Shown: positions 11,201 to 23,295, counted from the stretch's first letter. The stretch: DNA of 64,000 nucleotides from Polydactylus sextarius (GCA_016801845.1 CM028909.1:16531313-16595312), one strand, 5' to 3'. The notes: a model not told the origin generated them from the letters alone. Made by a program: numbers and translations.

Positions 11201-14200
11201 ATGGCTGGATTCCAACTCTTCCCAGAGAAAGATTTTGACCGGATGGTAGATTACAGAACAGAGAAACGTGAATACCTGCGAGGACGTAACAACGTGACTT
11301 CGTGTCGCAGCCCAACGAGAGGCGTCGACACAAGATTGATCAAAACTGAACTGAAAGAAAAGAGGCAACAGGAATTTCTGAAGAGGAGATCAGTGAGTCC
11401 AGAGCTGTATGATTTGAAGTCTACTAAGATGAAGACGTTACCAAAGACATTCTCAGCGAAACATCATAGTTCAAGCAACACGTTTGAGACACTGCAGACA
11501 AATATCCAAACTATTACGACCACTAATGGACACGCAAAGATGATTATAACATCAAATAGCAGCATAATTGAAGGTCCAAGCACCAGTATGAGGGTAAATA
11601 AAAGATCCTTTGACATTTTTTGGAGCATTATGTCATGTCTACATCTTCTTCACTCGCCTCTCATTTCTTCAGGATTTATCCAGCACAGATCAGGTAACAC
11701 TGACGCAGCAAGAGAAAGGCCACTCAAGGAAGCAAACACCTACCTCCACACCAGTGAGAAATGAATCAAACCAGCACAGGATGAAGAGCACAGATAAAAG
11801 GAGGAATAACATAAATGGTAAAAGTCTAAATTACACAAAGTTACATAACAGTGGCTGACACAATCATACTAATAAAGACATTTTTATTTTTCCTCTTTCA
11901 AAAGCTCAGAAGACGAGCATCAAAACCTTCATCCAAACAGAAAGTGTTCACCAGAGATTTTCTCAACAAACTGAAAATATTAAAAAAACGACACTTCGAG
12001 ACGCTGGTGTGCAGACAGAGTAAGTGTGACTTACTGTAAATATCTAGTGAAAACTAATTTCATATTAAAAAAAAAAAAAAAAAAAAAAACAGTTCATCAC
12101 TGTGTCATATTTCTCTCTTTTTTCTCCACACAGGTCGGGTCATGTCACTGTCAAGGAATCAGTGAGTTTCATATGAATTTATTCACATTGATGTTTTTCA
12201 TCCTGAGCTGTGTTTTATTCACTATCTGTATGTTGTTGTTGGTTAAAACTGCAGGTTAGAAAAAAAAAATACTAATTATCAATTTGATCTGTCATTTTTG
12301 TCTCTCATCTCTGAAATAATAGGATGTTCAGCAGTTAGCTGACGTCTTGCAGGTAAACCAAACATATCTTTTCTAAATTCATTCTGCACTATGTTTATTT
12401 TCATTTTGTGTGTAATATTTGAAAGATTCAAATGCTTCCTCTAATAGATACAAGCTTGAAATCAAAAGTAATCAAATGTATGCTGAAGTATAACATGACC
12501 GGTAGCTTGTTGTGGTTAATGTCAACTGTTAAACTGAAGTTAATTTGTCATTTGTCTTATCAGTAAATTTGCTGCTGCACCGTCAAAAACGATATATGTT
12601 CTGAAGTTTTGTGCGGCCAATTGCACACGAGACAATAATTTATTTAGCAGCTCCACTGACTTCATTAGTAGCATTGATATAGAGTATCAGGTTAAAGCCT
12701 TAACAGACGATGCAGACTGACTTAAGCTACATTCAGTATTTGTATGTTGTTGTTTTCTGTCAGGAGGCTCTGTGGAGAGAGGAGGCCATGAAGAAGAAGC
12801 TGGCAGCCCTCCAAGAGAGCACATCCCATCTCGTCAACTCCTCAAACAGAATTTGGACGGTAAGATTATCTGCTGTCTGTTGCATGGGCCACTTATTTAT
12901 TTATTTATTTAAAAAAAGACATTTGACAGTGACAGTATTTGTATTTTATAGGGTCACCTATGGTTATTTTTCAGTGTTTTCTGGTTACTTGCAGTCATTT
13001 ACATAGTCTGCACCCGGTTGCCTTTGCCTCAGGAAGGCCTGTGCAGTCTGTGGTTTGGAGCTTCCTGCTTCCGCTCTAGTCTATACTGCATAGGGGGAGT
13101 ACAAGCTGTCATTTTATACAGGAAGGGTGTGACAATCAGCAGCTACTATAGAAGCATCCTCAGTAGCTTTCTTTTGACAACACTGCCTGTAATGAATGAA
13201 AGGGAAACATCCGTGTTTGTTGTAGTTTAATCTGCATCTTAAACAGCTAAGGATCTTGAATTTTATTTAGTTAAAAACCTTCATATTTATAAAATTGTTT
13301 CCTCACTCAGGTATGTGGTTATTAGGCAGTTCATTTCTATTTCTTTCCACTCGAGTAACAGTCTAGTGTTGCAGTACACGCAGACATTGTGATTTTTCTT
13401 GAGGCTTTGCAGCAGCAGGTTGCCTCTGTGCACCACTGAGCTCAGACCGTGAGAGAACATGTTATCATAGATTTTGTTACATGAACCATTAATTTTCCAT
13501 CTGTAGGTTGCAGTGTGTGACAGTCAGTCATTTCCTCTCTAACCCACACAGGCTCGCTGCAGTGAAGATCTGCTTAGAAACAAGATCAAGGCTCTGGAGG
13601 CGCAGCTGCAAGTCTCCCTGCAGGTAAGAACAGCAGCTGGTGGTAAAGATTAAACTTGTAATGGGTTGGGGTTTTATATGTTATATTTTTTCCTCGCATC
13701 AGGCCAAAAATTTAGCTCTTTGTAACAGAGCTGGTCTAACTTTACGCCTTCAACTCTGTCGTGCGTTGTTTTAACTCTGTGGTGTTTTGTCTTTGCAGAA
13801 GTTTCCAAAAGATGGAGTAAAGAAACTGATGGTACAGATGGAAAAACAGAAAGTGATATATGAAGAGAAAGCCCTGGTCGCCCTGCAGAAGGCCACACAG
13901 GAGAAGACTGAGGCACTCACCAAGGCAGAGACACTGCAGGTCAAACATTTAACTCAAATGCAAGAACAGTATCATCATTTTGACTAAGGAGGATTATTGC
14001 AGCTGAAACTGTGAGTTTTTTTTTTTTTTTTTCTGGTACCAGGAATCACTAATTGCAGCAAAGGCAGAGGCACTGAAGTGGCAAAGCCTGTATGAGGAGG
14101 TGAAACTGAGCTCAGGACAACTCAGGGAGAAGCAGCACCTCAGTAATGAACAGCTGCAGCAGCTCCACAGCCAAGTGGAGGTACGGTATACTGTGGCAAC

Positions 14201-15278
14201 ATGCACGTGAGAAGCTTGAATGTCAGTGAAAAATGTGTGTACATGTGTGTATGTGTGTCCTGTGCAGCTGTCCAGGGCCAGAGACGCTGAGCTGAGAGAG
14301 GAAGTGTTGTCATTAAGACAGGAGAAGCAGGAGCTACAGTACAACATTTGCCTGCTAGAAGAAGACAACCACGTTTTAAGAGAGGAAATCCAGCAACTTA
14401 GAGGTGAGATAAAACTGTGTTTTCTATTTTTCCTGAATCTGCAGAGCTGTTCTCAGTCTTCATGTGTGATTAATTCTTGAACTAAACACTGAGTTGTCAT
14501 TTGTTATGCTGCACAGACAACAATTTTTTAATTCAAACTTGTTTCCCAGATGGCAGCAATGAGATCCCGGACTTCCTGATGCAGGATTGTGTGACGTCAG
14601 AGCCACAATTGATGCTGAGGAGAGACTCTCAGGTGGAGGAGCAGCTTCGTCACACTGAGGAGAAACTCCGGCTCAAGGAGAGAGAGGTAAAGTGTGAATA
14701 TCACAGTCACAGATTCACAACAACAACAAGAGCAGCAACGTTTACTTTGATTCAGAGCTACCACCCAGGGTGTGAATACTCTGAGGTTACTCACAGGATT
14801 TTTATCAAACCACAGCAGAGTCATAGAGGGTAGACTCATCCTTACACAGTGTTGTATTACACCCTATAAGACATTAATATTTATATTTACAACAAATATT
14901 AAAGATGTGTTTAAAAGGTCATAATATTTCTCATTAAATAACTAATTAGCATTATAGGCACATCCTGGAAAAGTTACAAATAACTTGACTACCATAAAAA
15001 ACAATCTAAATACTTTCTGAATGCATCACAAATGTTTTGTGTCTAACATGTGCAGTGTCTAACATCATACGCATTATGAATTCATTTTGAACGGATTGCG
15101 TCTATATGTAATCTACATCCATATATCTGTGTGTGTGTGTGTGTGTGTGTGTGACAGTGTGAGGAATTGCAGACAGAGCTGCATGCTATGGAGCAGGAGT
15201 GTCAGTCCAGTCAGGCCCGGCTGTCGCAGTGCAGGGACGAACTCCGGCAACTGAGCCACCGCCGCAGTAGAACGGTGA

Positions 15279-15364
<86 letters not shown>

Positions 15365-15760
15365 GTGGCTGCATTTAAGGGAATTTGAGACCTGATGTCC
15401 TTGCTGTGTCCTCACGTTTTCGCCCAACAAATATGACTTGTTTGACAATTTCTACACCAATACGTCTTTTGCACTTTGTTACATTCTGCTTCATCAACAC
15501 AGCAGCTACAACAAATTTTAAACATTTATAATGGCGTTTTCTTCCTTCTTGCTGTTTAGATGCTGTGTAGTTCCTGGTGGAAAGTGTGCCTGTTCTTCCT
15601 TCTCCTTCTCGCTGTGGCGGGGTTTGTCATGTTGTGGCTGTGGCATCCTCCTTTCAGGGAGCAAGCTGAAGACCTGTATTCAGACATAGAGACACGTATC
15701 GAAGAGTATCTCTTGGAAATGGCCTCTCCTCGACACTCAGGGTGTTTTAGACCAATATGA
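11201..15760 (+). CDS. traf3ip3: TRAF3-interacting JNK-activating modulator (TRAF3IP3/T3JAM)
   Basis: Thirteen exons: 11201-11593, 11673-11817, 11905-12019, 12134-12161, 12323-12352, 12764-12859, 13552-13623, 13799-13939, 14043-14180, 14268-14403, 14550-14686, 15158-15274 and 15560-15760. Phases agree throughout and give 582 residues (human about 550). The family consists of tail-anchored coiled-coil adaptors that recruit TRAF3 in antiviral and lymphocyte signalling and activate JNK. Shared features with the mammalian protein are NVTSCR near the N terminus, EALWREEAMKKKLAALQE, RNKIKALEAQLQ followed by MEKQKVIYEEKALVALQK, and CEELQTELHAMEQE. Residues about 200-515 are heptad-rich coiled coil. 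The last exon encodes a transmembrane helix (about residues 524-545, LFFLLLLAVAGFVMLWLW) followed by an unusually long 37-residue lumenal tail. The first half is a basic, disordered region. The 12th exon is flanked on both sides by (TG)n repeats. Confidence 0.9.
12065..12088. repeat. Poly(A) tract
   Basis: About 24 consecutive A in the intron after the third traf3ip3 coding exon. It is a simple repeat with no adjacent SINE body that I can recognise. Confidence 0.7.
15128..15153. repeat. (TG)13 microsatellite abutting a splice acceptor
   Basis: The dinucleotide run ends four bases before the exon that starts at 15158 (TGTGTGACAG then TGTGAG). It therefore replaces the usual polypyrimidine tract of traf3ip3 intron 11. 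Confidence 0.95.
15282..15360. repeat. (TG)39 microsatellite after a splice donor
   Basis: A pure TG run of about 79 bases begins eight bases after the donor of the traf3ip3 exon 15158-15274. Open frames spelling HTHTHT or VCVCVC across it are artefacts. Confidence 0.97.
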
Positions 15761-16159
15761 TAATGTCATTGCTCAGGAATATAATTATTATTTGTTGCTG
15801 TTTTTAAAATAAGACTTTTTTATAGGATGCAATTCATTGATATCGTTTTGTTTGTATTTCAAAAGATTTCAAGTGAGATGATTTGTGTGCATATGTGGAG
15901 AGTGTTGTACTTTGTACTGCACACTTGTGCAGAAAGGTCAAATACACAGAGTCTGAAAAATGTGAAACAAAGCAGTGTTTGTGGTGTTGTGGTGAAAAGC
16001 ATGAGAAAAGCTCTGTCAGCTCACAAGTTGATGGAAGAAAGTGTAAATGGATAATGTCAACAGAGCACGTATGAGTAGAAAAAAGAAAGTATCCTATGTA
16101 CTGTAGACAGATTATTTAGATAACAACACCAGACTTGAAGTATTAAATATCTATATAAA

Positions 16160-16301
16160 AATAAAGATACAACAGCCAAGTAATCCTCTTAACTCTCATG
16201 GAAAAGGATTACATCAGTACTATAGGGTAGTTTAGTTTCTTTATAAGATTCATTGTTGCTCAAAATGGCTTTGAAAGAGAGATAGGTTTATAAGAAATAA
16301 A
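16160..16301 (+). terminator. traf3ip3: Tandem polyadenylation signals of traf3ip3
   Basis: AATAAA occurs at 16160-16165 and again at 16296-16301, about 400 and 540 bases past the stop codon. Either or both could end the 3' UTR. Confidence 0.5.
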
Positions 16302-16319
16302 AATACATTCTCTCAAATG

Positions 16320-17349
16320 TTACTGTTTGTAGTGTTTTCTTTTCAAATAATGTGTAAGGCTACAAGTTCAGAATGAAGGTTGCAGTCTAGCTGGTAACCA
16401 AAAGCGAGCTGGTCACAATAACCAGATTTCCTGTCTCAGAGTATTGTGGGTAAATTATGACTGTGCATTATAAGGTCAGTGGGGCCAGTTTAGATCAGCT
16501 TGTGATAAAACTCAGATTGTGTTAAAGTCTTAAAGTCTATTGAATAGAACGACCTGAGCTGTGTTTCTACTTAACTTTACAGTGATATCACTGATGAGTG
16601 AGATCTCATCCTACACAGCAGCAGCAATAGAGATATGGTACTTTATAATTAATTGCATTTAATGGTTGTTTAAGATTTTTTATCTCACATAAAAATCTAA
16701 TAATCTAATCTGGTACAAGAGAAGGTGAGTCTAGATCAAGCCACTTTGTCAATTTGTTTCCAAAGACTGAGTTTAACTTCTCACATGGGTTCAGTGAAAC
16801 AGGAATTCAAGAATTCAATTTATTATTTGGCAGAATTTCTCAGGTTTATGTGACCCTCAGTGAGGGTATTTCCTATAAACTATAAAGCTCACCAGACCGT
16901 GTGATCAACACGCAAAGCCTTATGGGTAGAAGCAGCCAACAAAACATAGCCTCATATACCTAGTCATTGAGCGCTATGATGAACACAAATGATTCAAACA
17001 CAAATAAATTATAAAACATTGTCTTTAGAAAGATAATGTCTCCCAGCCCCTCTGATAAATAAATAAATAATCTGATTAAAATCTACAACTAGCTACAACA
17101 TGAAAATGTTATTTACTCATTGTGTCATCACTGTTCACTGTATTAAGGAACAATGACCTAACTGATACTTGAGTGAATAAAGTTAACAATGTGTATTTGC
17201 CAATGGATTCACACATATGTACTCAAACAAAATACAAAACCTCCATGACTCTGCTGTCTTAGCATAGTTTTCACATAATTATATAGGAAATTCATCGCAG
17301 TTTCTCTCTTTTATAAGCATAATATCTTTCTATAATAAGTAGTAACCCA

Positions 17350-17385
<36 letters not shown>

Positions 17386-17690
17386 TTCACTGGAAACAGA
17401 TGCCTTGGTTTAAAATCAGTGTGTTTGATTCAGATTTTTTCCAGACAGTCACATGGTTAATCACAAAAACACAAACACAAACACAAAACAACAAAAACAG
17501 ATACATTTTCACTACAAATATCTAGAAAACCATGTGCACCTGTGTTGCCTCTGTGATGTTTGTCACCAGCTACTCGTGTCAGTGCCAAACTGTCTGAATG
17601 ATATGTGGTAACTTCTACACAGATGTTCATGGAAATGACACACGGCACCATCTATTGTCTGATTCCACTCAAACTTATAGAGACAAAACA
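16320..17690. other. Intergenic spacer traf3ip3-nuclease gene
   Basis: AT-rich DNA with a (TA)n run at 17354-17382 and short homopolymers. I see no coding or RNA gene. Confidence 0.45.
17354..17382. repeat. (TA)n microsatellite
   Basis: About 14 TA units in intergenic DNA between traf3ip3 and the downstream nuclease gene. Confidence 0.9.
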
Positions 17691-18046
17691 CACTCAGAGC
17701 TGAGCAGGACGGAGCTATTGTTACTTGTATTCAGCGGTTTTAACTGTTCCAGATAAAGTGCTATTCTCAACAGGCACTGACGCAGCACAACCACCACACT
17801 GATCTGCTGCTCACATCTTTTCACACACGTTTACCTGTATGTTCCCAAATACACCACAGCTCATTGAAGAGATGGATCTTTGCTGGACTGGGGTCAGTCT
17901 CCTGGTGAGAGTGGGCCTGAAAGTCAGATGCTGCGGTGGTGAAGGTACCAAAGAAGCATGTTTTTTGTAATATATTTCACAACATGACAAAAGGGATCTT
18001 TGCCAAACTCTTTTTTTTAACTTTCAGAGAGATAATCGTCTGCAAG

Positions 18047-19788
18047 ATGAGAGCTGCGTTTCTGCTGATTGTTGCCGGGTTGTGTCTGAACGTCACATCT
18101 TCATTGAAAATCTGTGCTTTCAACATCCAGAGCTTTGGTGAAGCTAAAGCAAACAACCAGAAGGTCATGGGGATTTTACTGAAGGTTTGTGTCCAACAAC
18201 TAGAACAACAAGCAAAAAATGTACAAAACTACATTGGTGATAACACATATACTTTTATTTTTTATTTTTTGCTTCCTAGATCCTCTCTCGTTGTGACTTG
18301 TGTCTTATTCAGGAGGTCAGAGACTCTAAAGGAGAAGCAGTGCGAGCTTTGGTTAAGGATCTTAACAGGTTTAAGCATTTAAAAGTTTCTTTCCAAAAAT
18401 GCAAAATGTTTCCATGTTACTCAACAACATTAACTTTAACGTGTCATACGTCCTTGCGCTCAGATTTGATAAATCAAACTCATACTCCTACCTGGAAAGT
18501 GAAAGACTGGGGAGGAACACCTACAAGGAGCAGTATGTCTACATGTACAGGTAACACAAGAAGTTTATTGAACATGACTCTTTAATGTTAACGGTCAGTT
18601 TGACATGAAAGTCCTGTTTATCTTCTTTTTTTCTCTCTAGGAACAATGTGTTGAAGGTCAGAGAACATTATCAGTATCCTAAATTAGAGGAGGGGATCAA
18701 TGAAACTGATGTTTTCTCCAGAGAGCCCTTCATTGTTCGCTTTCACTCTCCCACCACATGTAAGATTTAATGATATGTTTTAGACAGTACAGGTAAAGGA
18801 AGTTTCACTCTATTAGACACACTATAGTTTCTAAATCTGGGTACGAAAAACCTGTATATGTTAGTTTTTCTAATCTTCCACAGCCAGAAACCAAACTGAG
18901 TTCAATTTGTGATTTTTTTAAGATTAAAAGAGAAAAGTGCACTTGTCAGTGCACATATAATGCTATAAACATGTATGTGTGCGTATGTAATCATAAAAAT
19001 GTGTCATAAATGCTTTTTTTCCTATTAGTGGTGAAAGATTTTGTCCTGATTGGCCAGCACACGAGTCCAAAAACCGCCATGAAGGAGATAGATGAGCTGT
19101 ACACTGTCTTCAAAGACATTTACAACAAATGGAAAATTGATGTAGGTCAAACCACATCAACATCATCATCAGCATATGTTTTTTATTGTTTATGTGATGG
19201 TGAGAGTTCCTCAGTTGAGCATGTGAGTAATAATTATGTAGTGAACTTTCCCTTTTTGTTTCTCTTTATTCACATCAGAACGTGATAATCCTGGGTGACC
19301 TTAATGCCGGCTGCAGCTACGTCACAATCAAGGGCTGGAGACACGTGCGGCTCAGGACCGACTCCAAATTTCGTTGGTTAATTGGAGACGAACAAGACAC
19401 AACTGTCCGACAGAAGACACACTGCGCCTATGACAGGTCAGTAACTTCTGTGATCATCCTTGATAGTTAAAAGTAGAAAGTTATTTCTTACTATATTATC
19501 TTTCACTTTGTCAAACAGGATTATTGTCCATGGACGGGAGATCATTTCCACTGTAGTACCAGGTTCAGCTCAGCCGTTCAACTTTAAAGAGAATTTCCAT
19601 CTGACTGAGGAGGAGGTGAATCTGTTGCCTTATAAACTTTTTTATTTTTTAGGTCAGTTTTATACTCGACATAAACATGAATCCTCATCTCTTTGCTGCA
19701 TTTTCAGGCTCTTGAAGTGAGTGATCATTTTCCAGTAGAAGTTGACCTGATGCCCAACCACCGCTACCACCTCCGCAATGAGCTGTAA
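18047..19788 (+). CDS. DNase I-family secreted endonuclease (DNASE1L1/1L3 type)
   Basis: Eight exons (18047-18184, 18280-18368, 18464-18550, 18641-18759, 19029-19141, 19279-19436, 19519-19615, 19708-19788) encode 293 residues. Family members are Mg/Ca-dependent endonucleases that cut extracellular or apoptotic double-stranded DNA. A signal peptide spans about residues 1-20. Catalytic and metal-binding positions are intact: N26 in KICAFN, E58 in LIQEV, H155 in GQHTSP, D189 and N191 in GDLNAGC, and D273-H274 in VSDHFPVE. The RLGRNTYKEQY and DVFSREPF blocks are closest to DNASE1L3, but the neighbourhood (emd two genes on) matches human DNASE1L1 on Xq28, so in fish it may be named dnase1l1 or dnase1l1-like. 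It lacks both the hydrophobic tail of human DNASE1L1 and the basic tail of DNASE1L3. The last four residues are RNEL. An acceptor at 18027 suggests an upstream non-coding exon. Confidence 0.9.
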
Positions 19789-19863
19789 ACCCTCAAACAA
19801 ACCAGAACTTCTTCATTATAACTGTTTTTTTTTTTTTTTTTTTAACTTGATTATAGCTTTTTA

Positions 19864-19869
19864 AATAAA
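19864..19869 (+). terminator. Polyadenylation signal of the DNase-like gene
   Basis: AATAAA lies 76 bases past the stop codon, downstream of an 18-base T run. No competing signal lies between. Confidence 0.65.
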
Positions 19870-20400
19870 TCAAAGTACCAAACAGGATATTTACTTATAA
19901 ATTATGTCTATAATGACTCTAATTCATCTTCAGAGTGGTGCAACACTCATCTTAGTTGCATAAGTCCCCAACAAACATGGGTTGTTTCAGTTAGAAGGAA
20001 CTACGTGTTCAGCTGCTGCTGTTCATAATGTGCATCTGAAACCAAAACCACATCAAAGTTGACATCATTTCATGAGCTCATGAAGGTACGTTCCTCCTGC
20101 AGCGCAATTACTTCTTATTTTACTCTTTACAGACAAACTTTTCAAGCATCCTTTTTTATCTTGATATTTTATGGCAGTTTAACATAATGCTGACAATTAC
20201 TGTCAAATATTTAACTGAATATTTTAGTTGTGATGTTTAATTTAAGCACCGTCTGTGTGACAGGAAGCCACTTGCAGCAACAGATGAAATGTTACCTCGC
20301 GCTCTCTTCCTTTCTGAAAGACAACATTATCTGTGGAAATGCATTTGTTTTTGTCTTGGTGCAACTCTTAGTATAACATATTGATTTGTCTATTTGTAAA
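19870..20400. other. Short intergenic spacer; promoter side of the acidic-protein gene
   Basis: About 530 bases separate the DNase-gene polyadenylation signal from the next start codon. No CpG-rich island or recognisable element is seen. The small gap and shared orientation leave little room for a complex promoter. Confidence 0.35.
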
Positions 20401-20401
20401 G

Positions 20402-23295
20402 ATGGAACAAAGTCTTTCTGATCTACTTTGCGATGCATTTTCAGGTAAGAAACAAAATTTCTTGTATTTATTATTAATCTTTAATCTTTAATTTTTTTGC
20501 CTATTGACAGAGGTTTAATTTTCAAATAATGTGTTGTTACAGAGACGTCAGTTCCGTCATTTTCTGATGGAGATTTGGATTTTGAGAATTTAAAGTTTGA
20601 CAAAAAGCTCGCGGAAGACGAGACAAGTATCTCTGATGAAACATTATCAACAAAGGAAGACGAGTCTTTGCACCAGGAAGCAACTGGTGAAGCTACAATT
20701 TTGTCTAAGACAGAAAGTACTAAAGATAAAGAGCATTCTGACGATAACGATGAGGACGAGGAAGACGAGGAAGATTTTGAAGGTGTTGGGGTGAGTCTCA
20801 TCGGCACAGACAGAGCACCAGAGGAGGGTTACAGGAGCTCAGAGGGAGACTCTGAACAGGAAAGTTCTGTCTCTGGAGAAGATGAGGAGGATGAGGAAGA
20901 GGATACAGGCACTGGAGAGAAACCAGGGGATTTGTTAATGCCAGGGTGTGACGAGCTCTGCGCTGGTTATAAAGAGGACAGGATCTTTGCCGAGGGACAA
21001 CCTCTGGCCCCGGAGGGGGCTGAAAACCCTCAAGTTAGAAACGATGAGCAAGATGAGAGTGAGAGTGATGGGGAGGTGTCCTATTTTGAGCGGGTCCCTC
21101 AACGTGGCAATGAGCCGATGATAAAAAGTAATGAGACTGAAGAAGATGAGCAAGAAAGTGAAGAGGAAAAGGAAGAGGACTCATCCGATTCAGAGTGTGA
21201 GGGCATGAAAGTCGAACAAGAAAAAAATGTTCTTGCTCAAGGCTTTGAGCAAGTGGGTGAAAATCCCCACAGAGACGACCCTGAGGCGACCAGTCTGGAG
21301 TTTCCAGAAATATCAGTGCAAAATCTGCAGGATCTCATTGAGGAAGTGGACAGTGAAGACTATGTAGAGAAAATGAAGGATTTCTCAGGGGAAGAGCATC
21401 AAGAGGCAGGTGAGAGCTTTGCAGATTATCCCTCAGATTTTTCTTCATGTGAATACATAGAACACAAAGTCAAAATTCAAGAAAATGAATCAAGCTCAAA
21501 CTCTTTGGCTCATGCATCCGACAGCGGTTCAGATGCAAAGCAGAACACCTGCCTAGGAGAAGTTGCAATGGGTTTATCATGGATAGAAGGAGAGGAGGAC
21601 ACCGATGAGGAGGGAGACGAGTATCTGTACAGCAGAGATTTAGAGATGGATGCTGATAAGTTCAGGAGTTTCAATGCAGTGCCTGAAGAAGAACACAGAG
21701 GGCGAAGAGAGATTGTTGAGACAGTGCTGAGAGATTCAGTGGTGACAGGGCGCCGTAGTGAAGACAGGAGAGTTGAGAGTGACTCCTACTCCTCCAGTGA
21801 CGATGAGTTCCAAGTGACAACAAGAGATGAGGAGTTCTCAGATAATATGCGTCAAGAAGATCTTGAAAAGGACAATAAACTGGAAAACACTTGGCTTTAC
21901 AGTGAGAGCAGTGCTGCGTTTTCCAGGTGGAGCAACTCTGACGATTATCACAGCAAAGATAGCAGAGATGCATCAGATTGCAGCACAACCTGGGGATTTG
22001 ACTTGTCAAAAACCAATTTCCTTCTGTCTGATGACTTGTTAACCACAGAAAATACAGATGAAGCGGAAACACGTCTTTCAGATGTGGGTCAGCGTCCTGC
22101 AGAAGACGTCAACGCCTACTCAGTGATACAGAGAATGGACAGCAAATGCACAAGCTCATCATATCAGGGATCCCTGGATGATGACTTCTTCTTCACAGAA
22201 CATGAAAACTCAAGGGACAATGAGGTGGGACAGTTGGCAGATGATGAGTATGAAGATGATAGGAACTGGGAACACGAGCAGGAGAGAATTGACGCTTTCT
22301 ACAGGTTTTACAATGACAGTGATGGAGAGAATGAAAGAGAGAGTAAGTGTAGATAAAATGAATATAACCTAAAATGATTACAGAGTAATATTAAGTATTT
22401 ATTGTATCTTTCTTTTGTGCATTTATTTCAGAAAGACAGATAAAAGTTCAGTTTTGTACAGATCCACTGTCTCAAGTGATTCACTATGAAACTGACAGGT
22501 AAGCAGTTTTTCAACTGCATTAAGACATTTTCCTTGAACAGCAACTACAACCTGAGCTGTGGCAGAGCCAAACAAAAACTGTGTCTCCTCCTTCTCCATC
22601 TTCTTCTTTCTCTTTTCTCAGCAGTGACACTTCACTCAGCAGCTCCACAGACAGAGAGGAAGAGGAAGAGGTGGAGGACCAGAACTATGAAGTGAGAATA
22701 CAACTATTTGCATATGGTCATGTGTGAGAGCACAAAGAAACCTGTACACATGAACACACGCTTCTTTACCTTTCCCCAGGAACTGAGAGAACCCAATGTT
22801 GACATCCCACAGGTGATACATCCTGCTTGTCATCCTCCAAAAAATCAGCTGTCAGATAACGAACCAGAGATGGAAGAAACAGAGATTGAAGAACCAGAGA
22901 TGGAAGAACCAGAGATGGAAGAACCAGAGATGGAAGAACCAGAGATGGAAGAACCAGAGATGGAAGAACCAGAGATGGAAGAACCAGAGACTGAAGAACC
23001 AGAGACTGAAGAATCAGATATGGAAGAACCAGAGATTGAAGAAGAGACGAGAGACGACTCCAGCGACACACAAACCTGTACCAGAAAAAAGGTGTGTACC
23101 CACTGGCTGACAATTAAGATTCTCTTTCTCCCTAAATTACTTGGTCATTTGAATATGTTCTGTTTTTTCCCTATGCAGTGTCTCGGCTTCCTGAACCTGA
23201 TGCTGAAGATGGGTGTAGTGATAGGTATGGGACTGCTGATGTTCTGGTTGGCTACAGACCAACCAGAGTGGTTTAGCCACACTTCCTTCATCTAG
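20402..23295 (+). CDS. Uncharacterised acidic tail-anchored membrane protein with KVQF motif
   Basis: I do not recognise this gene. Six exons (20402-20444, 20543-22342, 22432-22498, 22622-22691, 22780-23091, 23179-23295) join in frame to 802 residues. One exon of 1,800 bases carries most of the protein, which is Glu/Asp/Ser-rich and probably disordered (runs such as NDEDEEDEEDFEG). Exon 3 encodes KRQIKVQFCTDPLSQVIHYE, containing KVQF at residues 619-622, a match to the RVxF docking motif for protein phosphatase 1. Residues 688-747 are twelve five-residue repeats (mostly EPEME). The last exon encodes a single hydrophobic helix (about residues 768-788, MLKMGVVIGMGLLMFWLA) preceded by RKK and followed by only 14 residues. 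There is no signal peptide, so a tail anchor with cytoplasmic or nucleoplasmic N terminus is likely. It lies between the nuclease and emerin genes in the same orientation. PP1 binding and membrane location are inferences. Confidence 0.85.
22861..23040 (+). repeat. In-frame 15-bp minisatellite (12 units) coding EPEME repeats
   Basis: Exactly twelve 15-base units of consensus GAACCAGAGATGGAA fill 180 bases of exon 5 of the acidic-protein gene. Units 3-8 (22891-22980) are identical at the DNA level; the outer units differ by one to a few substitutions. This indicates recent expansion in the centre of the array. Unit length keeps the frame, so copy number can vary without breaking the protein. 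Confidence 0.97.

Noticed and set aside
15113..15448. Open frames spelling HTHTHT or VCVCVC on both strands
   Set aside because: They are translations of the (TG)n microsatellites that flank a traf3ip3 exon.
20481..22072. Minus-strand and alternate-frame ORFs opposite the 1,800-base acidic exon
   Set aside because: They arise from the biased Glu/Asp/Ser codons on the true strand and have no start or splice context.
22861..23040. Regular repeats that might suggest a CRISPR array
   Set aside because: Units are 15 bases, directly tandem with no spacers, in a coding exon of a vertebrate gene.
22766..23113. Minus-strand frames with LPSLV or SGSSI repeats
   Set aside because: Antisense shadows of the EPEME minisatellite.
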